From: DUZB01 sp964407525 | GTDB taxonomy: Bacteria; Desulfobacterota; DSM-4660; Desulfatiglandales; Desulfatiglandaceae | DNA length: 19,052 nt | Direction: 5' to 3' | NCBI GenBank assembly: GCA_964407525.1 | Contig: CAYOWC010000068.1 | Location: forward strand, 1-19,052 | In this document: positions 1-6,647 of the stretch, one piece after another | Position numbering within the stretch: the first letter of the stretch is position 1 | Layout of the letters: every line of letters starts with the position of its first letter | Position numbers and translations under genes: made by a program | The notes under the pieces: generated by a model | Database searches by the model: none | The model's input: the letters and a program-made list of their open reading frames with translations, nothing else | What the model was told of the DNA's origin: nothing

Positions 1-74
1 ACCAGTTGGGAAGGTAAAGTGGGATTTACTGGGGAAATAGCCTCGGGTGAGACATTTAGGTATAATACACGGTG

Positions 75-101
75 GCTCCTGTTCAGCTCCTGTTCAGCTC
101 C
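75..101. repeat. 11-bp tandem direct repeat upstream of the TetR promoter
   Basis: The unit GCTCCTGTTCA occurs at 75-85 and 86-96 and is followed by a partial third copy, GCTCC, at 97-101. It lies about 40 bases upstream of the -35 box of the tetR promoter. It could be a replication-slippage duplication or a direct-repeat binding site; nothing in the sequence decides between them. Confidence 0.6.
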
Positions 102-142
102 ACAAAAATATATCCGGAAATCCGATTAGCTGAAAAAAAATC

Positions 143-171
143 TTGACATCTTCCTCTCCCCGGCCTATCAT
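143..171 (+). promoter_or_regulatory. Sigma70-type promoter for the TetR-family gene
   Basis: A perfect -35 hexamer TTGACA lies at 143-148. A 17-base spacer separates it from TATCAT at 166-171, which matches the TATAAT -10 consensus at four of six positions. Transcription would start near 178, giving a leader of about 88 bases before the tetR start codon. The -10 box is flanked on both sides by CCGGCC, so CGGCC (161-165) and GGCCG (174-178) form an inverted repeat around it, possibly a protein-binding site. The promoter reading comes from the sequence; use in the cell is inferred. Confidence 0.65.
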
Positions 172-180
172 CCGGCCGAC

Positions 181-221
181 TGGTTTATTAACCATCCAGA
201 CGGTCGAATTAATACGGCTGG
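181..221. promoter_or_regulatory. Candidate operator dyads just downstream of the promoter
   Basis: Two inverted repeats sit at and just after the predicted transcription start. The first is perfect: TGGTT (181-185), a 4-base spacer, then AACCA (190-194). The second is imperfect: CCAGACG (196-202), 12 bases, then CGGCTGG (215-221), with six of seven positions pairing. TetR-family proteins typically repress their own gene by binding dyads overlapping the promoter, so this is a plausible autoregulatory operator. Neither dyad was matched to a known consensus. Confidence 0.4.
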
Positions 222-265
222 AGTTAGGTTGAACTTATTTTTTCGCTCCCAAACGAAGGCATTAA

Positions 266-856
266 ATGATGTTGAGAGCTACCTTGGATGAAAGAAAGAA
301 TTTCCTCGCTGAAATCGCGGCAAAGATTTTTGCCGCAAAAGGTTTTAAGACCACGTCTCTTCAGAACATCGGTGACGAAGCGGAAATCAGCAAGGCAGGC
401 ATCTACCACTACTTCGAAACAAAAGAGGACATCCTCTTTCATCTCATAAAGGTCAAACATAAAAAATTCGTGAATGTGCTCAGAAAAAGCACCCAGGAGT
501 GTGAGGATAAAGCCCTCAGCCCCGAAGACACATTCAAGAAGCTCATGTACACCTATGCAAGCTTCATAAACAACGAAAAGAGCCTGCGGCTGATTATTCT
601 CCACGACAGGCATCAATTGACGGGAGAAAACAGTAAGCGGCTCTATGAAATCGAGCAGGAAGTTTTTCGAGTCTTAAAAGACCAGGTCCGCCGGATTCCA
701 AACATTAGCAAGGCCTATAATACAAACCTTATTTCCTTCATGATCATTGCCATAAGCCACTGGCTGGGTTCATGGCTCAAAGAAGGCGGAGATCTCAGCC
801 AGGAAGACGCAATCAAACAGATGATGGAGATAATTCTGCACGGGGTACTCGAATAG
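266..856 (+). CDS. TetR/AcrR family transcriptional regulator
   Basis: The 196-residue protein has the usual length and layout of a TetR-family repressor. A DNA-binding helix-turn-helix lies at about residues 29-50, ending in the characteristic KAGIYHYFETKEDI, and is followed by a helical ligand-binding domain with no recognisable ligand signature. Start: two ATGs occur back to back at 266 and 269; the ribosome site is weak (GAAGG at 255-259), so either is possible. The gene follows a good promoter and two dyads and precedes a long run of same-strand catabolic genes. Regulators of this family in such loci often respond to acyl-CoA or aromatic effectors. Control of its own gene and of the downstream cluster is inferred from position only. 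The A+T content looks higher than in the genes that follow. Confidence 0.93.
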   Translation: MMLRATLDERKNFLAEIAAKIFAAKGFKTTSLQNIGDEAEISKAGIYHYFETKEDILFHLIKVKHKKFVNVLRKSTQECEDKALSPEDTFKKLMYTYASFINNEKSLRLIILHDRHQLTGENSKRLYEIEQEVFRVLKDQVRRIPNISKAYNTNLISFMIIAISHWLGSWLKEGGDLSQEDAIKQMMEIILHGVLE

Positions 857-1040
857 CAGGCTTCATTGTCTTCGAATCTATGCTGAACAAGAAGTCTGCT
901 CCAGTCGGCAGTTTCTTTTCGGTAATTTATGTGATTCATTTTTCTGAGCGGAATTCGACAAAACTTTCGTGTTTTTCCGCAAACGGACACGGATTGAGAA
1001 ATGCACCATCAAAACTCGGTTATGAAGGGAGGAAGGGGCT

Positions 1041-1214
1041 ATGGCTGTTAAATTAATAGAAGAGCGTTGCAGCATCTGTAACCAGTGCATACTTGTCTGC
1101 AAGGAAGAGGCGATAAAGGGCTGGGAATTTCCGGTCATTGATTATGAAAAATGCAATGAATGTTACAGGTGTGTGGTCTATTGCCCGACAGAGGCAATGG
1201 TGAAGGAGGTTTAA
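1041..1214 (+). CDS. Small 2x[4Fe-4S] ferredoxin
   Basis: This 57-codon gene encodes a bacterial-type ferredoxin. Two cluster motifs are visible: C10-x2-C13-x2-C16-x3-C20 and C38-x2-C41-x2-C44-x3-C48-P. In such proteins the fourth cysteine of each motif usually ligates the other cluster, giving two low-potential [4Fe-4S] centres. The first motif ends in CK instead of the usual CP. The start is supported by a purine-rich site (GGGAGGAAGGGG, 1027-1038). The stop codon is one base from the ATG of the next gene, whose ribosome site (GAAGGAGGT) lies inside this reading frame, so the two are translationally coupled. It is probably the electron partner of the downstream flavoprotein. The preceding 184-base gap holds no convincing promoter. 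Confidence 0.92.
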   Translation: MAVKLIEERCSICNQCILVCKEEAIKGWEFPVIDYEKCNECYRCVVYCPTEAMVKEV

Positions 1215-1215
1215 G

Positions 1216-2529
1216 ATGGACAGGGAAAAGTATGACGTAGTCGTTCTTGGGGCCGGGGCCGGTGGGTTGTCGGCAGGCGCATTCCTGGCAAAGGCCGGAT
1301 ACAAGGTCCTGGTGACCGAACAGCTTCCTTTTGTGGGCGGCAGGGGATCCAGCATGGAATACAAGGGATTCAACGTATCAACCGGCGCCGGCGGCTGGCT
1401 GGTGGCTTTGAAGGACAATATCTTCGACCCCCTAAAAGTGCCTTTTAATGTACGAATGCCAAAGGTCAATTCGGTTTATTACATTAACGGCAAATGCCAC
1501 GACGTGCCGGCCACAGGAAAACTCAGGGCCGCACTTTCCCTGGCAGCGAATGCAGAGGAGGCGGACAAGGTAATGAGAGCCCTAAAGAGAGCCATTACGT
1601 GGGAATTGCCCTCTGACAAGATCTCCTTGCGCGATTGGCTCCTACAGTTTACCTCCAACGAACGGGTAATTGATGTGCTCAATGCGAGCTGGCAGGTTAC
1701 GGAAACGGGCGCAGGGGGCACCTTGAGTCTCATAAAACATATGAGATCGGCGGATTACGGGTATGCCATCAACGGGAACCGAAGCATGTGGGAATCCATA
1801 GCCGGTGTAATTCGAGAAAACAACGGTGAGATCTGGACCAGGACCAGGGCCAATAAGATACTCATAGAGGACGGGACCGCAAAGGGCGTCATTGTCACCA
1901 AAAATCTCCTAAAGAAGAGCGAAGCCCAGGTGCAGATAGAGGCCTCTGCGGTGGTCAGCAATATAGGACCCTATGGAACACTCAAGCTGGGAGGAGAAAA
2001 AAACTTCTGCATAAGTCATGTAAAGGATGTCAAAGAAACCCTCAGGACATTTCCGTGGCTTGCTTTTCAGGTTGCAAGCCGTGCCCCCATATTGCCATCC
2101 GACGCCATCGGTTTCGTTACAGGGTCCAGAATCGTAAACTGGGTTCTCTCCCCCACAATACTCTGTCCCGAACTCGCGCCCAAGGGCAAACATCTTACCT
2201 ATGTGGGCGCTTGGATCCCCCGCAATCCGCCGTGGAACTTTTCCAAATACCTGGACATGGCCATACAGGACTTGAGGGACATCGCTCCCGACTACGACAA
2301 GTACGCAGAGGAGATTCTTCACGTGGCCTATTTCATAAGACAGGCATGGCCAATGTATCGAAGCTACGACGGCTATTCCCTCAGGTCCCGGAAGACCTCA
2401 GTAGAGAATTTATACAACGCAGGCGATGCCGTGTTTCCAAGAGGAATGGCCGGTCAGCCGGGGGCTGCATTGAGCGGCAAACTGGTGGCCGAAGACATTC
2501 AGAAGCGTATAAAGCCGTCCGGATCTTAA
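1216..2529 (+). CDS. FAD/NAD(P)-dependent oxidoreductase, phytoene desaturase (CrtI)-like
   Basis: The 437-residue flavoprotein belongs to the amine-oxidase/CrtI/retinol-saturase fold. The N-terminal FAD-binding Rossmann motif is G12-A-G-A-G-G17, with E35 at the end of the second strand and the GGR motif at 41-43. The C-terminal region (about 390-430) carries the conserved NLYNAGDAVFPRG stretch that closes over FAD. Family members perform desaturation, saturation or isomerisation of C-C bonds. Carotenoid synthesis is unlikely because no other crt gene is near. Tight coupling to a 2x[4Fe-4S] ferredoxin suggests that it exchanges electrons with ferredoxin rather than a quinone or O2. The ATG is positioned by an excellent GAAGGAGGT site at 1202-1210. 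Substrate unknown. Confidence 0.85.
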   Translation: MDREKYDVVVLGAGAGGLSAGAFLAKAGYKVLVTEQLPFVGGRGSSMEYKGFNVSTGAGGWLVALKDNIFDPLKVPFNVRMPKVNSVYYINGKCHDVPATGKLRAALSLAANAEEADKVMRALKRAITWELPSDKISLRDWLLQFTSNERVIDVLNASWQVTETGAGGTLSLIKHMRSADYGYAINGNRSMWESIAGVIRENNGEIWTRTRANKILIEDGTAKGVIVTKNLLKKSEAQVQIEASAVVSNIGPYGTLKLGGEKNFCISHVKDVKETLRTFPWLAFQVASRAPILPSDAIGFVTGSRIVNWVLSPTILCPELAPKGKHLTYVGAWIPRNPPWNFSKYLDMAIQDLRDIAPDYDKYAEEILHVAYFIRQAWPMYRSYDGYSLRSRKTSVENLYNAGDAVFPRGMAGQPGAALSGKLVAEDIQKRIKPSGS

Positions 2530-2555
2530 AAAGGGCGTTCGGACCTCTTGGGATG

Positions 2556-2575
2556 CATTCCGGTTCAAGGGAATG
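2556..2575 (+). other. Small stem-loop after the CrtI-like gene
   Basis: CATTCC (2556-2561) and GGAATG (2570-2575) form a perfect 6-bp stem with an 8-base loop, 26 bases after the stop codon. No run of T follows, so it does not look like a rho-independent terminator; it could mark an mRNA end or be chance. Confidence 0.25.
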
Positions 2576-2643
2576 ATTTGGAACAAGACCGTCCATGAAG
2601 TCCGGATCGGCCTTCTTTTGCATCAGGGCGAGGCAAACAGAAA

Positions 2644-2668
2644 AAGCTCATCCGTCACCGGCGAGCTT
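2644..2668 (-). terminator. Weak terminator-like hairpin (minus-strand orientation)
   Basis: AAGCTC (2644-2649) and GAGCTT (2663-2668) form a 6-bp stem. Read on the minus strand, the stem runs into a short T tract from the A run at 2641-2645. There is no minus-strand gene here to terminate, so any role would be against antisense transcription. It lies in the 194-base gap between the CrtI-like gene and the FAD-linked oxidase gene. Confidence 0.2.
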
Positions 2669-2723
2669 ATGTACCGATCACAGGCCCACAGCATGATGAT
2701 CCAATGACCTTTCAGGAAAGAGA

Positions 2724-4154
2724 ATGGACAAAGAGAAACTCAAAAAAAGGCTGGTAGATGTCCTTGGTCCGAGAAATGTTTCGGACAAGGAAGTGGTACG
2801 GGAGAGTTATCAATACATGCCCTTTTTCGGGACGACATGGAGGATGAAAAACCTGTTCATCACCCTGCCCGAGACAGTGGAGCACGTGTGCGAGATAATG
2901 AAAATCGCAAATGAATTCGGTATACCTGTATCTCCCAGAGGCAGTCTCGGTTTCGGGGGTTTTGCAAAGGGAATTCTGGTCGATATGACCCGCCTGAACA
3001 AAATCCTGAAGATAGACGAGGCAAACTCAAAGGTAATCGCTGAAGGGGGTTGTAGTTTCTTTCATCTGGCACATGAACTGTTCAAGAAGGGCCTTATCCT
3101 TCCTACCTCGGAATTCGGGCCCGCCGTAACCGTCGCTGCCACTGCCCAGAACCCCGCCGTCTCTTTCGGAAAGACCAGATACGGCAGGAACAGCGAGCTG
3201 GTTGAAGGACTTGAGGTGGTTCTGCCCACGGGAGAAGTGGTAAGCGTCGGGTCCATGGCATATGACCACACCTCGTTCGGGGCATACAGCAGATTCATCA
3301 CGGGTCCTGATCTGGTGGGGTTGTTTACCCAGAGCGGAGGGGCGTTCGGGATCATTACAAAGGTGGCCTACAGGTGCATCAAGAGCCCTGAGAACTGGGG
3401 TTTCTACACGTACTACTGGCCCAGAGAGCAGGGTCCCGAACTGACTGAAGCCATGGGCGCCCTGGCTGCAAGAGAGATTTTCGACATCCACCTGAACGAC
3501 AGGGGGAAAACAAAGGCCTTGGAACAGAGCGGTCTAATGCCGAAGCTCCCCGATGACTGCTGGTTTACCCTATACCTCATGGTAACAGCTGAGAGCGCTG
3601 AAGAATTGAAGGCAAAGGAAACTTGGGTTAAGGACCTGTGCGAAAAATCAGGGGGTAAAAGCCTGGAGCACAATATCTGCAAGGATCACTGGGAATGGCC
3701 GACCTTTTTCCACACCACAGGGCATCCCATCATGATCGAAACCTACAAGAAATCCGGGCAGGGGTTCCTACAGATTGCCGACTCCATCTATTATCCCCTA
3801 TCCAGGTTCCCGGAAGTATACGCCATAACCGAGGAACTCTGCCGAAAATATGGTCTTGTTGGAGAAGATACGCAAACAATACTGGATGCTTTTGTCTTCA
3901 ATGATTCCGTAATCTGTTCGCAGCTCTGGCTGTTTCTTGATCCTTATAACAAAGAATGGCGCAAAAGAACGGCCAAGTTTCACTTTGAGTTCTGCGACAT
4001 TCTGGGACGTCTGGGAGTCACCTGGCAAAACATGTATCCCCCGGTGGTGCCCGACTGGGCATGGAAAAATCAGGAGTCCGCCCACCAGTTGATCATAAAG
4101 CTGAAAAAGCTCATCGATCCAAACAACATCATGATGCCGGGCAACATATATTAG
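2724..4154 (+). CDS. FAD-binding oxidoreductase, GlcD/VAO (PCMH-type) family
   Basis: The 476-residue protein shows the layout of the vanillyl-alcohol oxidase/GlcD superfamily. The PCMH FAD-binding domain (about residues 40-220) includes the pyrophosphate-binding PRGSLGFGG at 71-79, a DMTRLN strand, the GLEVVLPTGEVV segment, and the D-L-x-G-L-F-x-x-S-G-G-x-F-G-I-I-T motif. The C-terminal substrate domain ends in DPNNIMMPGNIY, the usual closing signature. Members oxidise 2-hydroxy acids (glycolate, D-lactate) or p-cresol-type alcohols; the substrate cannot be read here. The Fe-S gene that follows 21 bases later makes a GlcD/GlcF-like pair, so electrons probably leave through Fe-S clusters. AGGAAAGAG at 2714-2722 supports the start. 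Confidence 0.88.
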   Translation: MDKEKLKKRLVDVLGPRNVSDKEVVRESYQYMPFFGTTWRMKNLFITLPETVEHVCEIMKIANEFGIPVSPRGSLGFGGFAKGILVDMTRLNKILKIDEANSKVIAEGGCSFFHLAHELFKKGLILPTSEFGPAVTVAATAQNPAVSFGKTRYGRNSELVEGLEVVLPTGEVVSVGSMAYDHTSFGAYSRFITGPDLVGLFTQSGGAFGIITKVAYRCIKSPENWGFYTYYWPREQGPELTEAMGALAAREIFDIHLNDRGKTKALEQSGLMPKLPDDCWFTLYLMVTAESAEELKAKETWVKDLCEKSGGKSLEHNICKDHWEWPTFFHTTGHPIMIETYKKSGQGFLQIADSIYYPLSRFPEVYAITEELCRKYGLVGEDTQTILDAFVFNDSVICSQLWLFLDPYNKEWRKRTAKFHFEFCDILGRLGVTWQNMYPPVVPDWAWKNQESAHQLIIKLKKLIDPNNIMMPGNIY

Positions 4155-4175
4155 GAAAGGATCTAGTGCAAGAAA

Positions 4176-5363
4176 ATGGGACTGGAAAGAATAGAAAAGT
4201 CATTGAAATTTTGCTGGCTGTGCGGCAGCTGTTTTGGAAGGGGACCCACGGAACCCCATAACTGGCGGGAGATCAATCCTGATCCTAGCCCCAATGAGCG
4301 ATGCCCATCCTATGAGTATTTCAAATTTCGCACCTATACGGCCATGGACAGGAACTCGCTGTCCACCCTGATCTACAGGGAAGGATATCCCATTACCGAT
4401 GAACTCAAGGAAGTAATCTACAGCTGTGTCATGTGCGGCGTATGCACCGAGATATGCGGTCTTGTGGATCCGGTAGATATAAACCTGGCCGCACGTGAAG
4501 AGGTGGTTGAGAAATCGACCCTGCTCCCAACTCATGAGCGCCTTCTTGCGACCCACATCAAAAGCGGAAATCCGTATAGCAGGGGATCGGCAAACAGGGG
4601 AAAATGGGCGGAAGGGCTTCAGATCAAGGACCTGACAAAAGACAGAGCGGAAAACCTTTTCTTTGTAGGATGCACCACGGCTCTTCGTCCGGCCATGAGA
4701 AAGGTGGCTGTAAAAAGCGCTAAACTTTTTCAGAAGGCAGGAGTGGATTTCGGAATTCTCGGGGCCGAAGAAAAATGCTGCGGGTACATTCCAAGAACAT
4801 TGGGCGACAGATCTTCGTTTGAAAAGGCTGCCGCCGAAAACATCGAAGTATTGAACGGCCTGAACATAAAAAGACTTATAACCTGCTGTCCCGGATGTCT
4901 CCTCACCTTCAAGTCATATCCAAAGGGTTCTCTTAATTTCGAGGTGATGCACAGCGTCCAGTTCATTGAACAACTCATCATTGAAGGAAAGATACAACCC
5001 GGCAGAGCCGATGGCACAAAGGTGACATATCACGACCCATGCGATCTGGGCAGGGCATGCCGGATTTTTGAGCCTCCAAGAAAAATTCTCAACGCAATTC
5101 AGGGCTCGGAATTCATTGAGATGGAGCGGCACGGACGATGGTCCTACTGCTGTGGAAGCGGCGGGTGCGTCGAACACATCCTGCCTGAGATGGTGGATTT
5201 CAACTCGGAGAGCAGGATCAGAGAGGCTGAAGCGACAGGCGCCGGTGTGCTAATTACCGCATGCCCCCAGTGCCATATGACGCTGCTAAAGGCCTCGCGA
5301 AGAATCGGCAGTGAAATCGAGGTGGAGGATGTCTCCGTATTCCTGTTCGATACCATGGATTGA
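4176..5363 (+). CDS. CCG-domain Fe-S oxidoreductase subunit (GlcF/HdrD-like)
   Basis: The 395-residue protein combines an N-terminal ferredoxin-like part with two C-terminal cysteine-rich CCG domains. Likely cluster ligands are C13, C16, C19 with C43-P, and C84-x2-C87-x2-C90-x3-C94. The first CCG unit contains EEKCCGY and a downstream CCPGC; the second contains YHDPCDLGR, CCGSGGC and a late CPQC. CCG domains in HdrB/HdrD, GlcF, LutA and SdhE bind Fe-S clusters and often handle thiol/disulfide or quinone electron transfer. It is probably the electron-accepting partner of the preceding FAD oxidase. A soluble protein is indicated, with no membrane segment. The first motif has an unusually long spacing (24 residues) to its fourth cysteine. 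The AGGAAAGGA site lies about 13 bases from the ATG, a little far. Confidence 0.88.
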   Translation: MGLERIEKSLKFCWLCGSCFGRGPTEPHNWREINPDPSPNERCPSYEYFKFRTYTAMDRNSLSTLIYREGYPITDELKEVIYSCVMCGVCTEICGLVDPVDINLAAREEVVEKSTLLPTHERLLATHIKSGNPYSRGSANRGKWAEGLQIKDLTKDRAENLFFVGCTTALRPAMRKVAVKSAKLFQKAGVDFGILGAEEKCCGYIPRTLGDRSSFEKAAAENIEVLNGLNIKRLITCCPGCLLTFKSYPKGSLNFEVMHSVQFIEQLIIEGKIQPGRADGTKVTYHDPCDLGRACRIFEPPRKILNAIQGSEFIEMERHGRWSYCCGSGGCVEHILPEMVDFNSESRIREAEATGAGVLITACPQCHMTLLKASRRIGSEIEVEDVSVFLFDTMD

Positions 5364-5431
5364 AGGGCGTAACGCGGCGGAAACAATCGGCGTAAAAAGG
5401 GTCAAGCATCGACAAACCGGGGAGAGCAATC

Positions 5432-5809
5432 GTGTATCCAAAAGACCTTTTGTATTCAAAAAGACATGTTTGGGCCAAGGTTTCGGGATCGGCCTGTAGA
5501 ATAGGAATAACAGAACACGCTCAGGACCAAATGGGAGAGATCGTGTATGCGGACCTTCCTTCAGAAGGCAGCAGTGTGAGTGCCGAAACGCCTTTCATGG
5601 AGATAGAGTCCAGCAAGATTATAGCGGATATTTACTCGCCCGTGGATGGCTCAGTGAAGCATGTCAACAGGTCTCTGGACAAAACGCCCAAGTTGATAAA
5701 TGAAAACCCCTATGAAGACGGCTGGATCGTTGAGATTTCAATGGATGATCCCAAAAGGCTGAAGGAACTCATGGACAGTGATGCCTATGAGGCCTTCCTG
5801 GAGCTATGA
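5432..5809 (+). CDS. gcvH: GcvH-like lipoyl carrier protein
   Basis: The 125-residue protein matches the full length of glycine cleavage H protein. The lipoyl-attachment lysine is K62 in IESSKIIADIYSP, where typical GcvH has ESVKAASDIYSP. The family segments RIGITEHAQDQMGEIVYADLP, near residues 23-43, and ENPYEDGWIVEI are also recognisable. The N-terminal HEW motif has become HVW, and bulky residues follow the lysine. The start codon is GTG, placed by a GGGGAGAG site near 5419-5426. In glycine cleavage the protein shuttles aminomethyl groups between GcvP, GcvT and Lpd, but no gcvP or gcvT is in this window. The gene sits between a flavin/Fe-S oxidase pair and a LipM-type transferase plus Lpd. 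A dedicated redox-carrier role is inference; ordinary glycine cleavage with genes elsewhere is the alternative. Confidence 0.9.
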   Translation: MYPKDLLYSKRHVWAKVSGSACRIGITEHAQDQMGEIVYADLPSEGSSVSAETPFMEIESSKIIADIYSPVDGSVKHVNRSLDKTPKLINENPYEDGWIVEISMDDPKRLKELMDSDAYEAFLEL

Positions 5810-5813
5810 GGAA

Positions 5814-6647
5814 ATGGGTAAAATCCCCGGTCAGCCGTGGCGGCTTCTGGATACTGGTTCGCTGGACGCCTTCAGGAATATGTCGATTGACGAGGCTGTT
5901 CTGACATCCTTTGTACCGTCAAGGACGTCGATCACTCTAAGATTGTATCAATGGTCGAGACCGAGTCTCTCAATAGGCCGTTTTCAGCGATACGACGAAA
6001 TTGACTGGGAGGCTTGCAGTCGCCTTGGAATCGATGTGGTCAGGAGACCAACCGGAGGGAATGCGTTGCTTCACAAATCAGAACTGACCTACAGCTTCAT
6101 CGTACCGGAAAGTCAGCTCCCTCCCTCGTTCCATGATTCCTGTCGCCATATAAACCGGGCTCTGAAACAGGCCTTTGCCAGGCTCGGCATAGCAACAGAG
6201 GCACCTATCAAACGGAAGACCCGGCCACGCCCGGTATGCTTTATGTCCACATCAGAGGGCGAACTTACCCACCAAGGGAAAAAGATTCTAGCCTGCGCCC
6301 AGGTCAGGAAAAAGGGAGTCGTTCTGCAACACGGCTCCATGGTGATCCGTCACGAGCCTGAATTGCTTCTTTCTCTAGTGAACCTGCCCCACGATAAGAA
6401 GGAAAAATCCCTTCGCAGGTACATGTCCGGGGCCACAAGCATTTCAGAGTGCACGGCGGCAGAAATAAATATTAACGATCTTAAAGACATTGTGGTTTCC
6501 GGTTTCAGCGATGCCTTTGAAGCGGATTTTACCGCCTCGGAGATGAAAACCGAGGAGATCTCCAGGTTCAATGAACTGCTTCACGGCAAATATATGCGCA
6601 CTGCTTGGAATCAGGAGGGACGATGGAACGAAAAAAGATCGCAATAA
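5814..6647 (+). CDS. LipM-type octanoyl/lipoyl protein transferase
   Basis: The protein belongs to the biotin/lipoate A/B protein ligase fold; about 277 residues from this start. RRPTGGNALLHKSELTYS (residues 77-94) is the substrate-binding loop. A conserved cysteine, C142 in PVCFMSTSEGEL, precedes GKKILACAQVRKKGVVLQHGS. That layout is typical of LipM octanoyltransferases, which use a catalytic cysteine near residue 150 and modify GcvH, rather than of ATP-dependent LplA. It directly follows the GcvH-like gene, so that carrier is its likely target; sulfur insertion by LipA would come from elsewhere. Start is uncertain: in-frame GTG at 5778 and ATGs at 5781 and 5787 also exist, but the family homology begins just after the ATG at 5814. 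Confidence 0.85.
   Translation: MGKIPGQPWRLLDTGSLDAFRNMSIDEAVLTSFVPSRTSITLRLYQWSRPSLSIGRFQRYDEIDWEACSRLGIDVVRRPTGGNALLHKSELTYSFIVPESQLPPSFHDSCRHINRALKQAFARLGIATEAPIKRKTRPRPVCFMSTSEGELTHQGKKILACAQVRKKGVVLQHGSMVIRHEPELLLSLVNLPHDKKEKSLRRYMSGATSISECTAAEININDLKDIVVSGFSDAFEADFTASEMKTEEISRFNELLHGKYMRTAWNQEGRWNEKRSQ

Noticed and set aside
1..129. Open frame from the window edge to a TAG at 127-129, possibly the tail of an upstream gene
   Set aside because: Forty-two codons without a stop are not rare by chance, the translation shows no family motif, and another frame ends at 38-40. No choice can be made.
968..991. Hairpin CGTGT / ACACG with inner CCG / CGG upstream of the ferredoxin gene
   Set aside because: The pairing needs a 4-base T bulge and short stems; it is too weak to call as a leader structure or terminator.
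2573..2707. 44-codon open frame between the CrtI-like gene and the FAD-linked oxidase gene
   Set aside because: It has an ATG but no properly spaced ribosome site, and the translation shows no recognisable domain. A gene remnant cannot be excluded, but nothing supports it.
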